Shown: in pieces, positions 14,210 to 22,721 of the stretch
Layout of the letters: every line of letters starts with the position of its first letter
How positions within the stretch are numbered: position 1 is the first letter of the stretch
Notes under the pieces: generated by a model
Told to the model about the DNA's origin: nothing
What the model saw: only the letters and a program-made list of their open reading frames with translations
Databases searched by the model: none
Program-made: the position numbers and the translations under genes
Source: JBFJVZ01 sp041623895
Lineage (GTDB): Bacteria > Planctomycetota > Planctomycetia > Pirellulales > Pirellulaceae
Direction of reading: 5' to 3'
NCBI GenBank assembly: GCA_041623895.1
Contig: JBFJVZ010000063.1
Span: 1-23,515, forward strand
DNA: 23,515 nt

Positions 14210-15376
14210 ATGATTGCGACAGCAACGGATCGTTCGATTCGAGACATTTTGGACAAGGCGATCGCCGGCGAGCGAATAGATACCTCCGAGGCGCTGCGCC
14301 TGTTGGAGAGTCACGATTTGGCAGCGATTGGATCGGCCGCCGATCAAGTCTCCCGGCGAATGCACCCGGAAACGTATCGGACGTACAACATTGATCGGAA
14401 TATCAATTACACGAACATCTGTACGGCGGTTTGTCATTTCTGTGCGTTCTATCGGAGCCCTAAAAGCGATCAAGGCTATGTGTTGCCACGGGAAGAGCTG
14501 CTGGAGAAAGTTGGGGAAACTGTTGCGCTGGGTGGAAACCAGATTTTGATGCAGGGCGGCCTGCATCCGAAGTTCAAACTGGATTGGTACGAGCAGTTGC
14601 TCGGCGATATCAAGTCGGCTTATCCCGAAATCAACATTCACGGATTTAGCCCGCCGGAACTTTATCATTTCACCAAAGTCAACAAGCTGAGCATCGAAGA
14701 AGTTTTAGCGCGGCTGAAAGCCGCCGGCCTGGGCAGCATTCCCGGCGGCGGCGCCGAGATCTTGGTCGATCGAGTTCGCAGTGAATTGACGCGTGGAAAA
14801 GTGATGACCGACGATTGGCTGAACGTCATGCGCGTGTGGCATCAGCTGGGTGGGATCAGCACGTCAACGATGATGTTCGGACACGTGGAGACGTTGGCGG
14901 AGCGTGTCGAGCATCTTCAGCGTCTGCGTGATCTGCAGGACGAGACCGGCGGATTCACAGCGTTTATTTGCTGGACGTTTCAGCCGGACAACACGGACAT
15001 GTCGGACGTACCGCGGACAGGTTCGTTTGAGTACCTGAAAACACAGGCGGTATCGCGACTATTCCTGGATAACATTCCCAACATTCAAAGCAGCTGGGTG
15101 ACCCAGGGGTTGAAGATCGGCCAGCTTGGCATGTTGTTTGGCGCTAACGACATGGGCAGCTTGATGATTGAGGAAAACGTGGTTGCGGAGGCCGGCACAG
15201 TGCACTTCTTAACGCTGAGGCAGATGCGTGAAGCGATCGAGGAGTTGGGATTCGAGCCGCGGCAGAGAGATGTCTTTTACAATCTGGCTTCACCCGAGCT
15301 TCAGCAGAAGGCGATCGAGGCGAACGAGCACCGCGCCCAACCGGATGTGGTGCAGTTGTCGACAGCGCCGAAGTAA
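14210..15376 (+). CDS. mqnC: Cyclic dehypoxanthinyl futalosine synthase (radical SAM)
   Basis: MqnC is the radical-SAM enzyme that cyclises dehypoxanthinyl futalosine to its spiro form in menaquinone synthesis. The 388-residue protein has NINYTNICTAVCHFCAFYR with the [4Fe-4S] ligands Cys71, Cys75 and Cys78 (CxxxCxxC). It continues with GGNQILMQGGLHPKF, FSPPELYH, GLGSIPGGGAEILVDRVR, ISTSTMMFGHVET and FICWTFQPDNT, the segment order of MqnC. The paralogue MqnE has a different cluster context ('NPTNIC...CxFCAF'), so I favour MqnC. It follows mqnA by 16 bases and precedes a lipoprotein gene by 16 bases, an operon layout. No frameshift or missing residue is seen. Confidence 0.92.
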   Translation: MIATATDRSIRDILDKAIAGERIDTSEALRLLESHDLAAIGSAADQVSRRMHPETYRTYNIDRNINYTNICTAVCHFCAFYRSPKSDQGYVLPREELLEKVGETVALGGNQILMQGGLHPKFKLDWYEQLLGDIKSAYPEINIHGFSPPELYHFTKVNKLSIEEVLARLKAAGLGSIPGGGAEILVDRVRSELTRGKVMTDDWLNVMRVWHQLGGISTSTMMFGHVETLAERVEHLQRLRDLQDETGGFTAFICWTFQPDNTDMSDVPRTGSFEYLKTQAVSRLFLDNIPNIQSSWVTQGLKIGQLGMLFGANDMGSLMIEENVVAEAGTVHFLTLRQMREAIEELGFEPRQRDVFYNLASPELQQKAIEANEHRAQPDVVQLSTAPK

Positions 15377-15392
15377 CAGAAGAACGCCAAGC

Positions 15393-15929
15393 ATGAGAAA
15401 GAATTCTGACGGGCGATGTCTTAGACTCCTCTCGCTCGTTGTGCTCTGCATCGTTGCCGTCGGCTGTTTGCCTGCGCCGGGGCCGGAAACCGAGCCAACC
15501 GGTCCGATCACTGTCCCACAAGCGTCGATCCGCATTCAGGAAAAGCGGAGCGACAACGGCAAGTCGTACCGAACAACGCACCAATGGAACGGTAAAAAGT
15601 TTGACGCCCATTGGGAACTCGGTAGCGCTTTGAAGCGAACGTCGAAGTTGCAGCTGAAAAGAATGCCGATGGAATGGGAAATTGAGGACGTGAAAGCGGC
15701 CGCGCAGGTGGTTTTGGATCAGCGGGGGCCGAACCCGTGGTATCGCGCGATTGAGCCGACGATCTTTAGTTTGATGGACAAGGCGTTGACCGAGAAATCG
15801 CAAGCTGTCGATATCGCACCGCAATCGCCTTACAAGGTTGCGGTGAAAGTCAACAAGCACACCGCCGAGTGGTTCGTCGAAGTCGACGTGCGGATCGTGG
15901 ACGAAAGCGGCGACAACGTGGGTTTGTAA
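15393..15929 (+). CDS. Small lipoprotein of unknown function
   Basis: A 178-residue protein with a lipoprotein signal: charged MRKNSDGRCLR, the hydrophobic LLSLVVLCIV and the lipobox AVGC, so it should be acylated at that Cys and anchored in a membrane. The mature part has no domain I recognise; it is Lys/Glu-rich with IEDVKAAAQVVLDQRGPNPW and ends in a beta-like stretch (YKVAVKVNKHTAEWFVEVDVRIVDES). The open frame extends upstream to 15228 over mqnC, but the Met at 15393 directly precedes the signal peptide. It follows mqnC by 16 bases and may be co-transcribed; whether it has any link to menaquinone is unknown. Confidence 0.75.
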   Translation: MRKNSDGRCLRLLSLVVLCIVAVGCLPAPGPETEPTGPITVPQASIRIQEKRSDNGKSYRTTHQWNGKKFDAHWELGSALKRTSKLQLKRMPMEWEIEDVKAAAQVVLDQRGPNPWYRAIEPTIFSLMDKALTEKSQAVDIAPQSPYKVAVKVNKHTAEWFVEVDVRIVDESGDNVGL

Positions 15930-15986
15930 AGGTTGCAGGCCCATGCGGTGTGCCTTTCCGCAACCGTGTAGCTGAATTCGGCAGTC

Positions 15987-16011
15987 GTCGGCCAAGACAG
16001 ATCTGGCCTAC
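15987..16011. repeat. Short imperfect palindrome between convergent genes
   Basis: GTCGGCCA (15987-15994) and TGGCCTAC (16004-16011) pair at seven of eight positions around AAGACAGAT C. It lies between the stops of the lipoprotein and thioesterase genes. It resembles a dispersed REP-like motif I recall from planctomycetes, and could also act as a weak bidirectional transcript end. Confidence 0.4.
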
Positions 16012-16031
16012 GCTTTGAATCGATGCGTGCC

Positions 16032-16436
16032 CTATCGGTCAGAAACGACCATGCAGGTACAAGTCGATGTGGCGACTAGTTTGCCGGCGGCGTTGGTGAC
16101 ATGGCATTCCAGGAATCCCACCCGCAGCCCACGTTGAATCACTTTCGCTTTGGCGGTCAACAGACCTTCCCGCACGGGACGAATGAAGTTGACTTTCATT
16201 TCGATCGTGGAAAAGTCTTCCGATTCCAGCAGCGTGCGGCCGAACGCGATCCCCATTGCGGCGTCCGCTAATGCCGCCAACAGGCCTCCATGAACGCGAC
16301 CCATTGGATTGTGGTGCTGCTTGGAGGCTTCGATGCGGACAGTCGCCTCGCCGGATCCGGATTCGCCCGGCTGGACTTGGAAACCCACTAATTGAGAAAT
16401 CGGTGCGCCGGCAAAACGATCGGGCTGAGCATTCAC
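16032..16436 (-). CDS. PaaI-family hotdog-fold thioesterase
   Basis: A hotdog-fold acyl-CoA thioesterase of about 134 residues. HHNPMGRVHGGLLAALADAAMGIAFG is the PaaI/YdiI-type active-site segment: the HGG lies at the start of the hotdog helix and the Asp of ALAD is the family's usual acidic residue. Then FSTIEMKVNFIRPVREGLLTAKAKVIQRGLRVGFLEC follows the standard strand pattern. The start is uncertain: a TTG at 16484 would extend it by 16 residues and put it six bases after the BBP7 gene's stop, whereas the GTG at 16436 gives the ordinary family length. No Shine-Dalgarno settles it. The substrate (aryl- or acyl-CoA) cannot be inferred from sequence. It may be co-transcribed with the barrel protein upstream. 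Confidence 0.78.
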   Translation of the reverse strand: MNAQPDRFAGAPISQLVGFQVQPGESGSGEATVRIEASKQHHNPMGRVHGGLLAALADAAMGIAFGRTLLESEDFSTIEMKVNFIRPVREGLLTAKAKVIQRGLRVGFLECHVTNAAGKLVATSTCTCMVVSDR

Positions 16437-16490
16437 GTGTATTGCAACCGTGGGAACGTTATCGTGCCGGGCTGCCGGCAGCAAAAGACA

Positions 16491-18221
16491 TCAATAGATG
16501 TACTGTAGCCCGAAGTGGATGCCTTGCACGTAAAAAGTGTTGTATCGAAAGGCCGCAGCCGGACGTTGTTGGCCAAGCGGCGGATCGGCCAGGTTGACTG
16601 CCAAGGTCGGATCGATTGTGCCGGAAACTTGCAAGGCATCGGTCAGGGCTGCGATGTGATATCCGAACGTCACGTCGAACATCGGCCAACGCTGCCAGCC
16701 CAGCGTAAAGTCAAGCTCCGGTGCCCAGGCAAACGCGTGGTCTTTGTACGGACCCGCATTTGTGCTGCGGACCAGCAAGCCATTGGGGTCAACAGCTGTA
16801 GATCCGTCCAGGGTGGTCGTCGTTTGTCCCTGCAGCCGCGCCGTTCGCCGCAAAGAACCAAAGCCAATCTTCATCAAGCTTTTGAAGGACCAGCAGCCTT
16901 CACGGTACGACGATGCGATGCCCAGCTGCCCACCATGGAATTCATTCTGTACGTCAAACGAATCAAACACCGTGAGGATCGAGCCGACGGGGGCAAAGTC
17001 TTCGTCCTGCGAAGTCGATGTGGAAAAAATCGACAGGTCTTCGCCAAATCCCATGTATTGGTATCCATACAAAAGATCGATCGTGCCACCGTACTGGCCG
17101 TGCCAGAATTGGCGGACCGAGATGTCGCCTCCGTAGATCACATCACTTTTCCCGCTGACCGACACTGCGGCGTCGCTGCGTACATTGGGAAACGCAATCA
17201 GTAACGTGTCTTGGGCAGCATCCTGCCCGTCGGTGACGTTCAAAAACGGACGTGCCAAAACTGGAAACTGATTCTCGTTGGCAGAAAAATGAAAGTTCTC
17301 CTCGCCGGCGAACCAGCCGCGAAAAACAAGACTTCGGCAACGCTGGTGATCCAGCCAAGTGCCCACGGTAAATCGGCCGCCAGCCGTCATGTCCTTTAAA
17401 ATGGAATCACCGCCAACGAGTACTTGCGTGCCGAGCTGCCCTAATTCTCCGGCGGTATCTTCATCTGCGTCCGATCCTGTTGTCACCAACGACGGCGGTC
17501 GATCGCCCTTGCGAAACATCAGCATTAACTCGGCAGCGCCAAACCAACGATCGGGAGCACAACTCAAGTATCCATTAGCATGATGCTGCCACGGATACAC
17601 TGGATGCGAACTGATCGAATCACAACCGCTGTCACAGCAGACGCTGCCATCGCAAGCCTCCAAGACTGGAGCAAACGATTCGATGGAATCATGAATCTCG
17701 CCTTCCTCCAGCCAGACTTCTCCGCCCGTGATCACCACGTCCATGCCGTGTTGTTGTGGGCGGTGAGGCGGAGCGAGCTGTCGGTCGCGCCGCACCAGTT
17801 CGCCGTGATCGGCCGGTTGTCGTGTTGGCTGGGAGACGATTCGGCGGCGGCTCGCTGGCGGTTGTTTTGATCGCTTGATTCTTGGCGCCGTCGACTGGGG
17901 CATTTTCGCATCCACTAGTTCCGCGTCGACCAGCGGGGCTCCCCATTTAGCTGGTTTGCCGGTGGCGGATTCTTGAACCGACCGCTGCGGTTGGGGCGCT
18001 GCCTTCAAAGGTGCGGTCCGCTCGGCATCCAGTAGCTTCCGCAGCGGCCGTTCTATGTCAGCCGCGGCGTCAACATCGATTTCCGGCGCACGATAAACGC
18101 CTCGGTCCGGTTTCTTGGTTCGCACTTGCGCCGGCGCATCGATCGCCGCGCAGAGCACTGCCAGCGCGATTAATCCTGCCAAAGTCTTGATCTTGGCGAA
18201 GGGACTGCAGATGAATTGCAT
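16491..18221 (-). CDS. BBP7-family outer-membrane beta-barrel protein
   Basis: A 576-residue exported protein. The signal peptide is at residues 1-31 (KTLAGLIALAVLCAAIDAPA, cleavage near APA-Q). A Pro/Arg/Gln-rich linker (about 32-190) with VVITGGEVWLEEGEIH follows, then a four-Cys cluster (CDGSVCCDSGCDS). From about 228 (RWFGAAELMLMFRKGDRPPSLVTTGS) the rest is beta-rich, with repeats of alternating strands (YGGDISVRQFWHGQYGG, DLLYGYQYMGFGEDL, GGQLGIASSYREGCW), and the final strand FYVQGIHFGLQYIY ends in an aromatic residue like outer-membrane barrels. This is the BBP7 family, abundant in planctomycetes; a transport or structural role is assumed, not shown. It has its own 160-base upstream gap after the phosphoesterase gene. 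Confidence 0.83.
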   Translation of the reverse strand: MQFICSPFAKIKTLAGLIALAVLCAAIDAPAQVRTKKPDRGVYRAPEIDVDAAADIERPLRKLLDAERTAPLKAAPQPQRSVQESATGKPAKWGAPLVDAELVDAKMPQSTAPRIKRSKQPPASRRRIVSQPTRQPADHGELVRRDRQLAPPHRPQQHGMDVVITGGEVWLEEGEIHDSIESFAPVLEACDGSVCCDSGCDSISSHPVYPWQHHANGYLSCAPDRWFGAAELMLMFRKGDRPPSLVTTGSDADEDTAGELGQLGTQVLVGGDSILKDMTAGGRFTVGTWLDHQRCRSLVFRGWFAGEENFHFSANENQFPVLARPFLNVTDGQDAAQDTLLIAFPNVRSDAAVSVSGKSDVIYGGDISVRQFWHGQYGGTIDLLYGYQYMGFGEDLSIFSTSTSQDEDFAPVGSILTVFDSFDVQNEFHGGQLGIASSYREGCWSFKSLMKIGFGSLRRTARLQGQTTTTLDGSTAVDPNGLLVRSTNAGPYKDHAFAWAPELDFTLGWQRWPMFDVTFGYHIAALTDALQVSGTIDPTLAVNLADPPLGQQRPAAAFRYNTFYVQGIHFGLQYIY

Positions 18222-18381
18222 CGGTCATACCCGGCTGTCGAGTTCACAAGCAACGAGACGCATACAGTGCGCACTATTGCTACGAAGCTTGTTTCGACCA
18301 TGCCGGTCGTGCCGGTTGAGTAAATTTGGCAAGCTTTACCGGTTACGTGAACCTTTTCGGGTCAATTGAAAGCAATTCGTA

Positions 18382-19044
18382 TCAGCTGCCACGCAATACG
18401 CCGGTGTCGCTGGCCTGCCAGATCTGACGAGTGTTCAAATCCATTGCCGTTAACCAGCCGCCACCATAGCAATAGGTGTCCAGACAAATGATGTGGCCGG
18501 CATCCAGGATTTCACCATCTTTGTTAGCGGTGTGTCCGACAACAGCGATCTTGCCACTGTGATGGGGTCCGGGCACTCCTTCGGTCAGGTGATACCAGCG
18601 AAGCATTTCGGTAGGTTGATGCTCCAGCGGAATATGTGCGTCGTAGGCCGCGTGTGTGAAGAAATAGTCCTCGTGCACAAAGTAGTCGCCGAGCGAATCG
18701 AAAAACTCTTGGTGTTCCGGTGGCAGGATATCCAAGTCACCATCGAATCCGTAACTTTCCAGGGTGTCGACGCCACCGAATCTGAGCCACTCATGGTGGG
18801 GAGCACCATGCAGGATCACGTCCAGCATCATTTCTTCGTGGTTGCCAAGGATTCCGACCAAGCGAGTCTTGGCGCCTAGTTCTACGAGTGTGTCGACTAC
18901 CCCCCTGGAGTCGGGGCCCCGATCGACGTAGTCGCCCAAGGTCACGACGATGTCGTCTGGGCCGGGCTGGATGACATCCAGCAGCGCGTCCAGAGCGATT
19001 TTGCATCCATGGATATCGCCGATCGCGATTAGCCGGTTACTCAC
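18382..19044 (-). CDS. PPP-type metallophosphoesterase
   Basis: A 220-residue calcineurin-like phosphatase of the bacterial PPP (PrpA/PphA, Ap4A-hydrolase-like) group. The three metal and phosphate motifs are all present: GDIHG (residues 9-13), GDYVDRG (37-43) and GNHE (67-70), followed by the His in VVGHT and THAAYD. These bind a dinuclear metal centre and hydrolyse phosphoesters. The substrate could be a phosphoprotein or a dinucleotide and cannot be decided. The frame is open to 19179, but the fold begins at once after the GTG at 19044 (VSNRLIAIGDIHG) and the upstream residues are hydrophobic filler. It reads away from the VWA gene; the 284 bases between them hold both promoters, which I cannot place. 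Confidence 0.87.
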   Translation of the reverse strand: MSNRLIAIGDIHGCKIALDALLDVIQPGPDDIVVTLGDYVDRGPDSRGVVDTLVELGAKTRLVGILGNHEEMMLDVILHGAPHHEWLRFGGVDTLESYGFDGDLDILPPEHQEFFDSLGDYFVHEDYFFTHAAYDAHIPLEHQPTEMLRWYHLTEGVPGPHHSGKIAVVGHTANKDGEILDAGHIICLDTYCYGGGWLTAMDLNTRQIWQASDTGVLRGS

Positions 19045-19317
19045 TGAAAATCCAAAAAAACAAGGGAAAAAGACCAGGAAACCATTGCAGATCGCCGAAT
19101 TCGGCTCAAGAGGGGAGTTCACGGGCGATGCCGCGAATTGGGAAAACCAACAGCATCTGGCCGCGGAAATTAGGTACAACCGCGACGCCTGCTCGTTCTA
19201 CCTTCGACGACAAAGATGATTCTCTATCCCGTCAAACTGGCTTTCGCGTTGCAAGTTTGCTGTGGGTGGGCGAAACTGTCTATGCGGTAACCGAGATTCA
19301 TTGAATTGGCGGCTCCC

Positions 19318-19322
19318 GGAGG
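19318..19322 (+). promoter_or_regulatory. Strong ribosome binding site for the VWA gene
   Basis: GGAGG sits six bases before the ATG at 19329. It is one of the few canonical Shine-Dalgarno sequences in the window and decides this start over the GTG at 19389. Confidence 0.7.
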
Positions 19323-19328
19323 AAGCGG

Positions 19329-21428
19329 ATGTTTGACTTCCTGCGGGGCGAGATCATTGCTTGCAAATCACATGCTAGGGAAATCAAAGTGACTTCATCT
19401 CATCCCTCAGACCAGCCCCTACCCGACGCCGAGTTGGATGCGTGGAGTGAAGACGAGTTGGAGGAAGAGCCCGTCTTGCAGTCGGATGAATCCACAGCGC
19501 TGTTTGGCAGCATGATCGTTCACCTGATCATCATCTTGGCTCTAGCGCTGGTTCCGCTCCGTCCGAGCATTGACGAGGAAGCGGTAGTGATTGTCTCGCC
19601 GCGGACGACCCAGGAAGAAAAAATCGAAGAAGTCGAGGTAGTCACTTACAGCATGGTGCCCTCGGAGACGGTGGGTGCAAACAGTGAAGCGGAGTCTGAA
19701 GTCGCTGAAGCTTCCGCAGAGTTCTTTAACGAAGTCGCTGAGATTCCCAGTCCGATTGAGATGGAGAAAACGGAGTTCGGCGAAATCATGGTCAACAACA
19801 TCTTTTCTCAAGCCTCCGCACCGCTGGATCGCTTGACGAATCAAAAAGGGCAAGTTGGCCAAAGCGAAAAGGGTGCAGCCGGCGCCGTCGACCGTTTGAC
19901 GTTCGAGATTCTGCAGTCTTTGGAAGAGCGGCCGACCCTGGTCGTCTGGCTGTTTGATCAAAGTGGTTCGTTGCACCGGCAGCGTCGGGAGATTCGCGAC
20001 CGATTCGACCGGATCTACGAAGAGTTGGGCATCGTGGCTAAGGAAGAGGAGGAGAAGAAGGGCCCCAAGAAGATGGATCATTCGGCGCCGTTGCTGACTT
20101 CGATCATCGGGTTTGGTGGAAACGTCACTTTGTATACCGAAACACCAACAGACGATGTGGCCGAGATTAAATCGATCGTTGACAGCATCAAGATCGACTC
20201 ATCGGGTGTCGAAAAGGTTTTCACGGCGATCACATCGGCAACCGACCAGTACAAAACGCTACGTCGCAGCCGGGGTGGTAACGGGCCGCAACGGAATGTG
20301 TTGTTCGTGGTCGTCACCGATGAACGTGGTGATGACCAGAACCAACTGGAGGCGTCGATCAAGTCTTGTCGGCAGTGGGGCATCCCTGTCTATGTGATCG
20401 GCGTTCCCGCACCGTTTGGTCGTGAGCACACGATGGTCAAGTATGTAGACCCGGACCCCAAGTACGACCAATCACCGCAATGGGCGCAAGTTGACCAGGG
20501 TCCCGAATCGTTCCTCCCCGAACGCGTCAACGTGGGCTTTACGGGCAACTTTCAGCAGGAGCCGGTAATCGATAGCGGCTTTGGTCCTTACTCATTGACC
20601 AGGTTGTGCTACGAAACCGGCGGGATCTATTTCACGGTCCATCCCAACCGCAACGTCAACCGCCGCGTCAATCGAGGCGAGGTCGAAGCGTATGCGTCCG
20701 ATCTGCAGTATTTCTTCGATCCCCAGATCATGTCGCGGTATCGACCCGACTATCTATCGCAAACCGATTACGTAAAAAAGGTGAAGGCCAGCCCGCTCCG
20801 CCAGGCTTTGGTGACCGCTGCCCAAATGAGACCGGCAACCGGGTTGTCACGTCCGCGAACGCGATTCGTGCAACTGGACGTGGCTCGGCTTGCGGGTGAA
20901 CTGACGACGGCTCAGCAGGATGCCGCAAAGCTGGAGCCGATGCTGGCCAGAATGGCTGAAACATTGGAGCCGGGGATGAAGGTCCGAGAATCGGAGGAAA
21001 ACGCACGGTGGCGTGCCGGCTATGACTTGGCCATGGGCCGCGTGCTAGCACAAAAAGTTCGTACCGAAACCTACAACGCCATGTTGGCGAAAGCCAAACG
21101 TGGGATGAAGTTCGAGAAGGAAAAGAACAATACCTGGATCCTCGAGCCCAGCGACGAGATCTCCGTCGGCAGCAAATGGAAACGAGAAGCTGAGACGGCC
21201 AAAATGTTGTTGGAGACAGTTGTCAACGAACATGACGGCACGCCCTGGGCGCTGCTGGCCCGAAAAGAGCTAGAAGCTCCCTTGGGCTGGAAATGGGTGG
21301 AAGATTTCACCGACATGAGCCCGCCTACCAATCGTCCCGGCAACAATAACAACAACAATCCCGCCCCCAGTGACGATAAAAAACGGATGCTGAAGAAAGC
21401 ACCTAAGCGACCCATTCCCAAGCTCTAA
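19329..21428 (+). CDS. Membrane-anchored von Willebrand A-domain protein
   Basis: A 699-residue protein. An acidic N-terminal tail (residues 28-50) precedes one transmembrane helix at about 57-77 (MIVHLIIILALALVPL), then an acidic Glu-rich linker (95-155). A VWA domain runs from about 202: VVWLFDQSGSLHRQRREIRD gives the MIDAS DxSxS at 210-214, and NVLFVVVTDERGDD is the later core strand with its Asp. The C-terminal ~250 residues are mostly helical, ending in an Asn run and basic tail (NNNNNNP ... KKAPKRPIPKL). GGAGG at 19318-19322 supports the ATG. A terminator follows at 21460. VWA domains bind partners through the metal site; partner and role are unknown. The arrangement recalls the TonB/ExbD-like short cytoplasmic tail plus large periplasmic part. 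Confidence 0.85.
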   Translation: MFDFLRGEIIACKSHAREIKVTSSHPSDQPLPDAELDAWSEDELEEEPVLQSDESTALFGSMIVHLIIILALALVPLRPSIDEEAVVIVSPRTTQEEKIEEVEVVTYSMVPSETVGANSEAESEVAEASAEFFNEVAEIPSPIEMEKTEFGEIMVNNIFSQASAPLDRLTNQKGQVGQSEKGAAGAVDRLTFEILQSLEERPTLVVWLFDQSGSLHRQRREIRDRFDRIYEELGIVAKEEEEKKGPKKMDHSAPLLTSIIGFGGNVTLYTETPTDDVAEIKSIVDSIKIDSSGVEKVFTAITSATDQYKTLRRSRGGNGPQRNVLFVVVTDERGDDQNQLEASIKSCRQWGIPVYVIGVPAPFGREHTMVKYVDPDPKYDQSPQWAQVDQGPESFLPERVNVGFTGNFQQEPVIDSGFGPYSLTRLCYETGGIYFTVHPNRNVNRRVNRGEVEAYASDLQYFFDPQIMSRYRPDYLSQTDYVKKVKASPLRQALVTAAQMRPATGLSRPRTRFVQLDVARLAGELTTAQQDAAKLEPMLARMAETLEPGMKVRESEENARWRAGYDLAMGRVLAQKVRTETYNAMLAKAKRGMKFEKEKNNTWILEPSDEISVGSKWKREAETAKMLLETVVNEHDGTPWALLARKELEAPLGWKWVEDFTDMSPPTNRPGNNNNNNPAPSDDKKRMLKKAPKRPIPKL

Positions 21429-21459
21429 ATTGCTGGGCAATCGCTCCCGTCCATGCTTG

Positions 21460-21490
21460 ACGCCGTGAATCGAGTTTCACGGCGTTTTTT
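21460..21490 (+). terminator. Rho-independent terminator after the VWA gene
   Basis: ACGCCGTGAA (21460-21469) and TTCACGGCGT (21476-21485) form a perfect 10-bp stem around TCGAGT, followed by a run of six T (21485-21490). It lies 32 bases past the VWA stop and ends that transcript before the next gene at 21578. Confidence 0.88.
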
Positions 21491-21577
21491 GTTGCCTCCT
21501 CCCTTTCGCCTGGCGGGCCAAATCTGCTATTTCACCGGGACGGCGAATGTTTTCTTCGATCAAAGCGGGATTAGCAG

Positions 21578-22702
21578 ATGTCTTTCGGTTCAAATCTTCG
21601 TTTGGTGTTGATCCTGGCTGCGGTCTCAACCGCCGCGACCTATGCCAAACGCCTCGACGGTGATACACCAAGCTTTCTCAAGATCTTCAAACCTGCTCCC
21701 GGCGCAGTCAATATCAACTCGGCGATGCTGTCTGAGGAAGACGGTCCCTGGATGATCTTGGCTCATACCTTTGTCGGTGAAGACTCCAAGAGCCGTGCGG
21801 AACGATTGACAACAGAGATCAGGCGTGAGCTGAAATTGCCAGCCTTTTTGTATCGTGAAAAATTTGATTTCACCGGTAACCCTGGCATCGGATCAAGTCG
21901 CCTGCGATACGCAAACCAGTACGAATACGAAGCCTACGCGGTTCTGGTTGGTGAATATGACAGCGTTGATCACCCCAGCATCAATCGCGATTTGAAAAAG
22001 CTGAAAACGGCGGTGCTGCCCGTATTTGAGGCAGAAGATATTGCCAAAGAAACCGACCTGCGTTCTCCAGTCACCACTGTCAAAGCGGTGCATCAAAAGT
22101 TGATGGAGAAAGTTCGTGGCGGATCCAAGAGCAAGCCGATGGCCAACGCTTTCGTCACACGTAATCCGATGCTGCCCAAGGAATACTTCGATTCGCCCAA
22201 TGTCGATTCGTTTGTCCGGCAGCTGAACGAGGATAAGCAATTCAGCCTGCTGGATTGCCAAGGAAAGTACACCGTCGTTGTCCGCACGTTTGAGGGTTAT
22301 GGGACGATTGTGGACGGCAAGAAGGAAAAGAAGTTTGTGCCCAGCATGAAGCGACTGGATGACTTTGCCGAGGACGCCGGCAAGATGGTAAGCGAGTTGC
22401 GAAAGCAAGGAGAAGAAGCCTACGAATTCCACGACCGCTACCGTTCGCTGGTCACGATTGGTAGCTTTGAAACTTTGGGGCGGCCGTTGCCGGGTGGCCG
22501 CTTCGAATATGCGCCCGAGATTCGCCGTGTGATGGAGAAATACAGCGCGCTGAATTCGCGTCACGCTCAGGTCGCTCACAACGCAAACGGATTCGCTGCC
22601 AATCACGTGGCCATGATTCCGTTTGACGTGCAGCCAAAACCGATCGCCGTCCCCAAGGTTTCCAAACGCAGCCTGTATAGTGGCGGCTTCCGCAATCGCT
22701 AG
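21578..22702 (+). CDS. Exported planctomycete protein with two SPOR-like halves
   Basis: A 374-residue protein with an N-terminal hydrophobic stretch (LRLVLILAAVSTAATYA), a signal peptide or anchor. I see two similar segments. Residues 57-127 run GPWMILAHTFVGEDSKSRAE ... AYAVLVGEYDS, and residues 230-297 run KYTVVVRTFEGYGT ... KMVSELRKQGEEAYEFHDRYR then LVTIGSF. Both follow the SPOR pattern of a first strand ending in TF, a helix with A/L spacing, and a last strand of V.VG.F. SPOR domains bind denuded glycan strands of peptidoglycan. The rest is charged and helical. The family name is unknown to me; the SPOR-like reading is inference and needs a structural comparison. It lies after a terminator, so it has its own promoter. 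Confidence 0.72.
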   Translation: MSFGSNLRLVLILAAVSTAATYAKRLDGDTPSFLKIFKPAPGAVNINSAMLSEEDGPWMILAHTFVGEDSKSRAERLTTEIRRELKLPAFLYREKFDFTGNPGIGSSRLRYANQYEYEAYAVLVGEYDSVDHPSINRDLKKLKTAVLPVFEAEDIAKETDLRSPVTTVKAVHQKLMEKVRGGSKSKPMANAFVTRNPMLPKEYFDSPNVDSFVRQLNEDKQFSLLDCQGKYTVVVRTFEGYGTIVDGKKEKKFVPSMKRLDDFAEDAGKMVSELRKQGEEAYEFHDRYRSLVTIGSFETLGRPLPGGRFEYAPEIRRVMEKYSALNSRHAQVAHNANGFAANHVAMIPFDVQPKPIAVPKVSKRSLYSGGFRNR

Positions 22703-22721
22703 GCTTTGTCAAAGATCTGTT

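Noticed and set aside
15144..15995. 283-codon minus-strand frame across mqnC and the lipoprotein gene
   Set aside because: It is antisense to two supported genes; its His/Arg/Leu-rich product has no domain.
16515..17204. 229-codon plus-strand frame opposite the BBP7 gene
   Set aside because: Shadow of the barrel gene's codon pattern; no domain, no ribosome binding site.
21893..22606. 237-codon minus-strand frame opposite the SPOR-like gene
   Set aside because: Shadow frame; the plus-strand product has a signal peptide and patterned domains.
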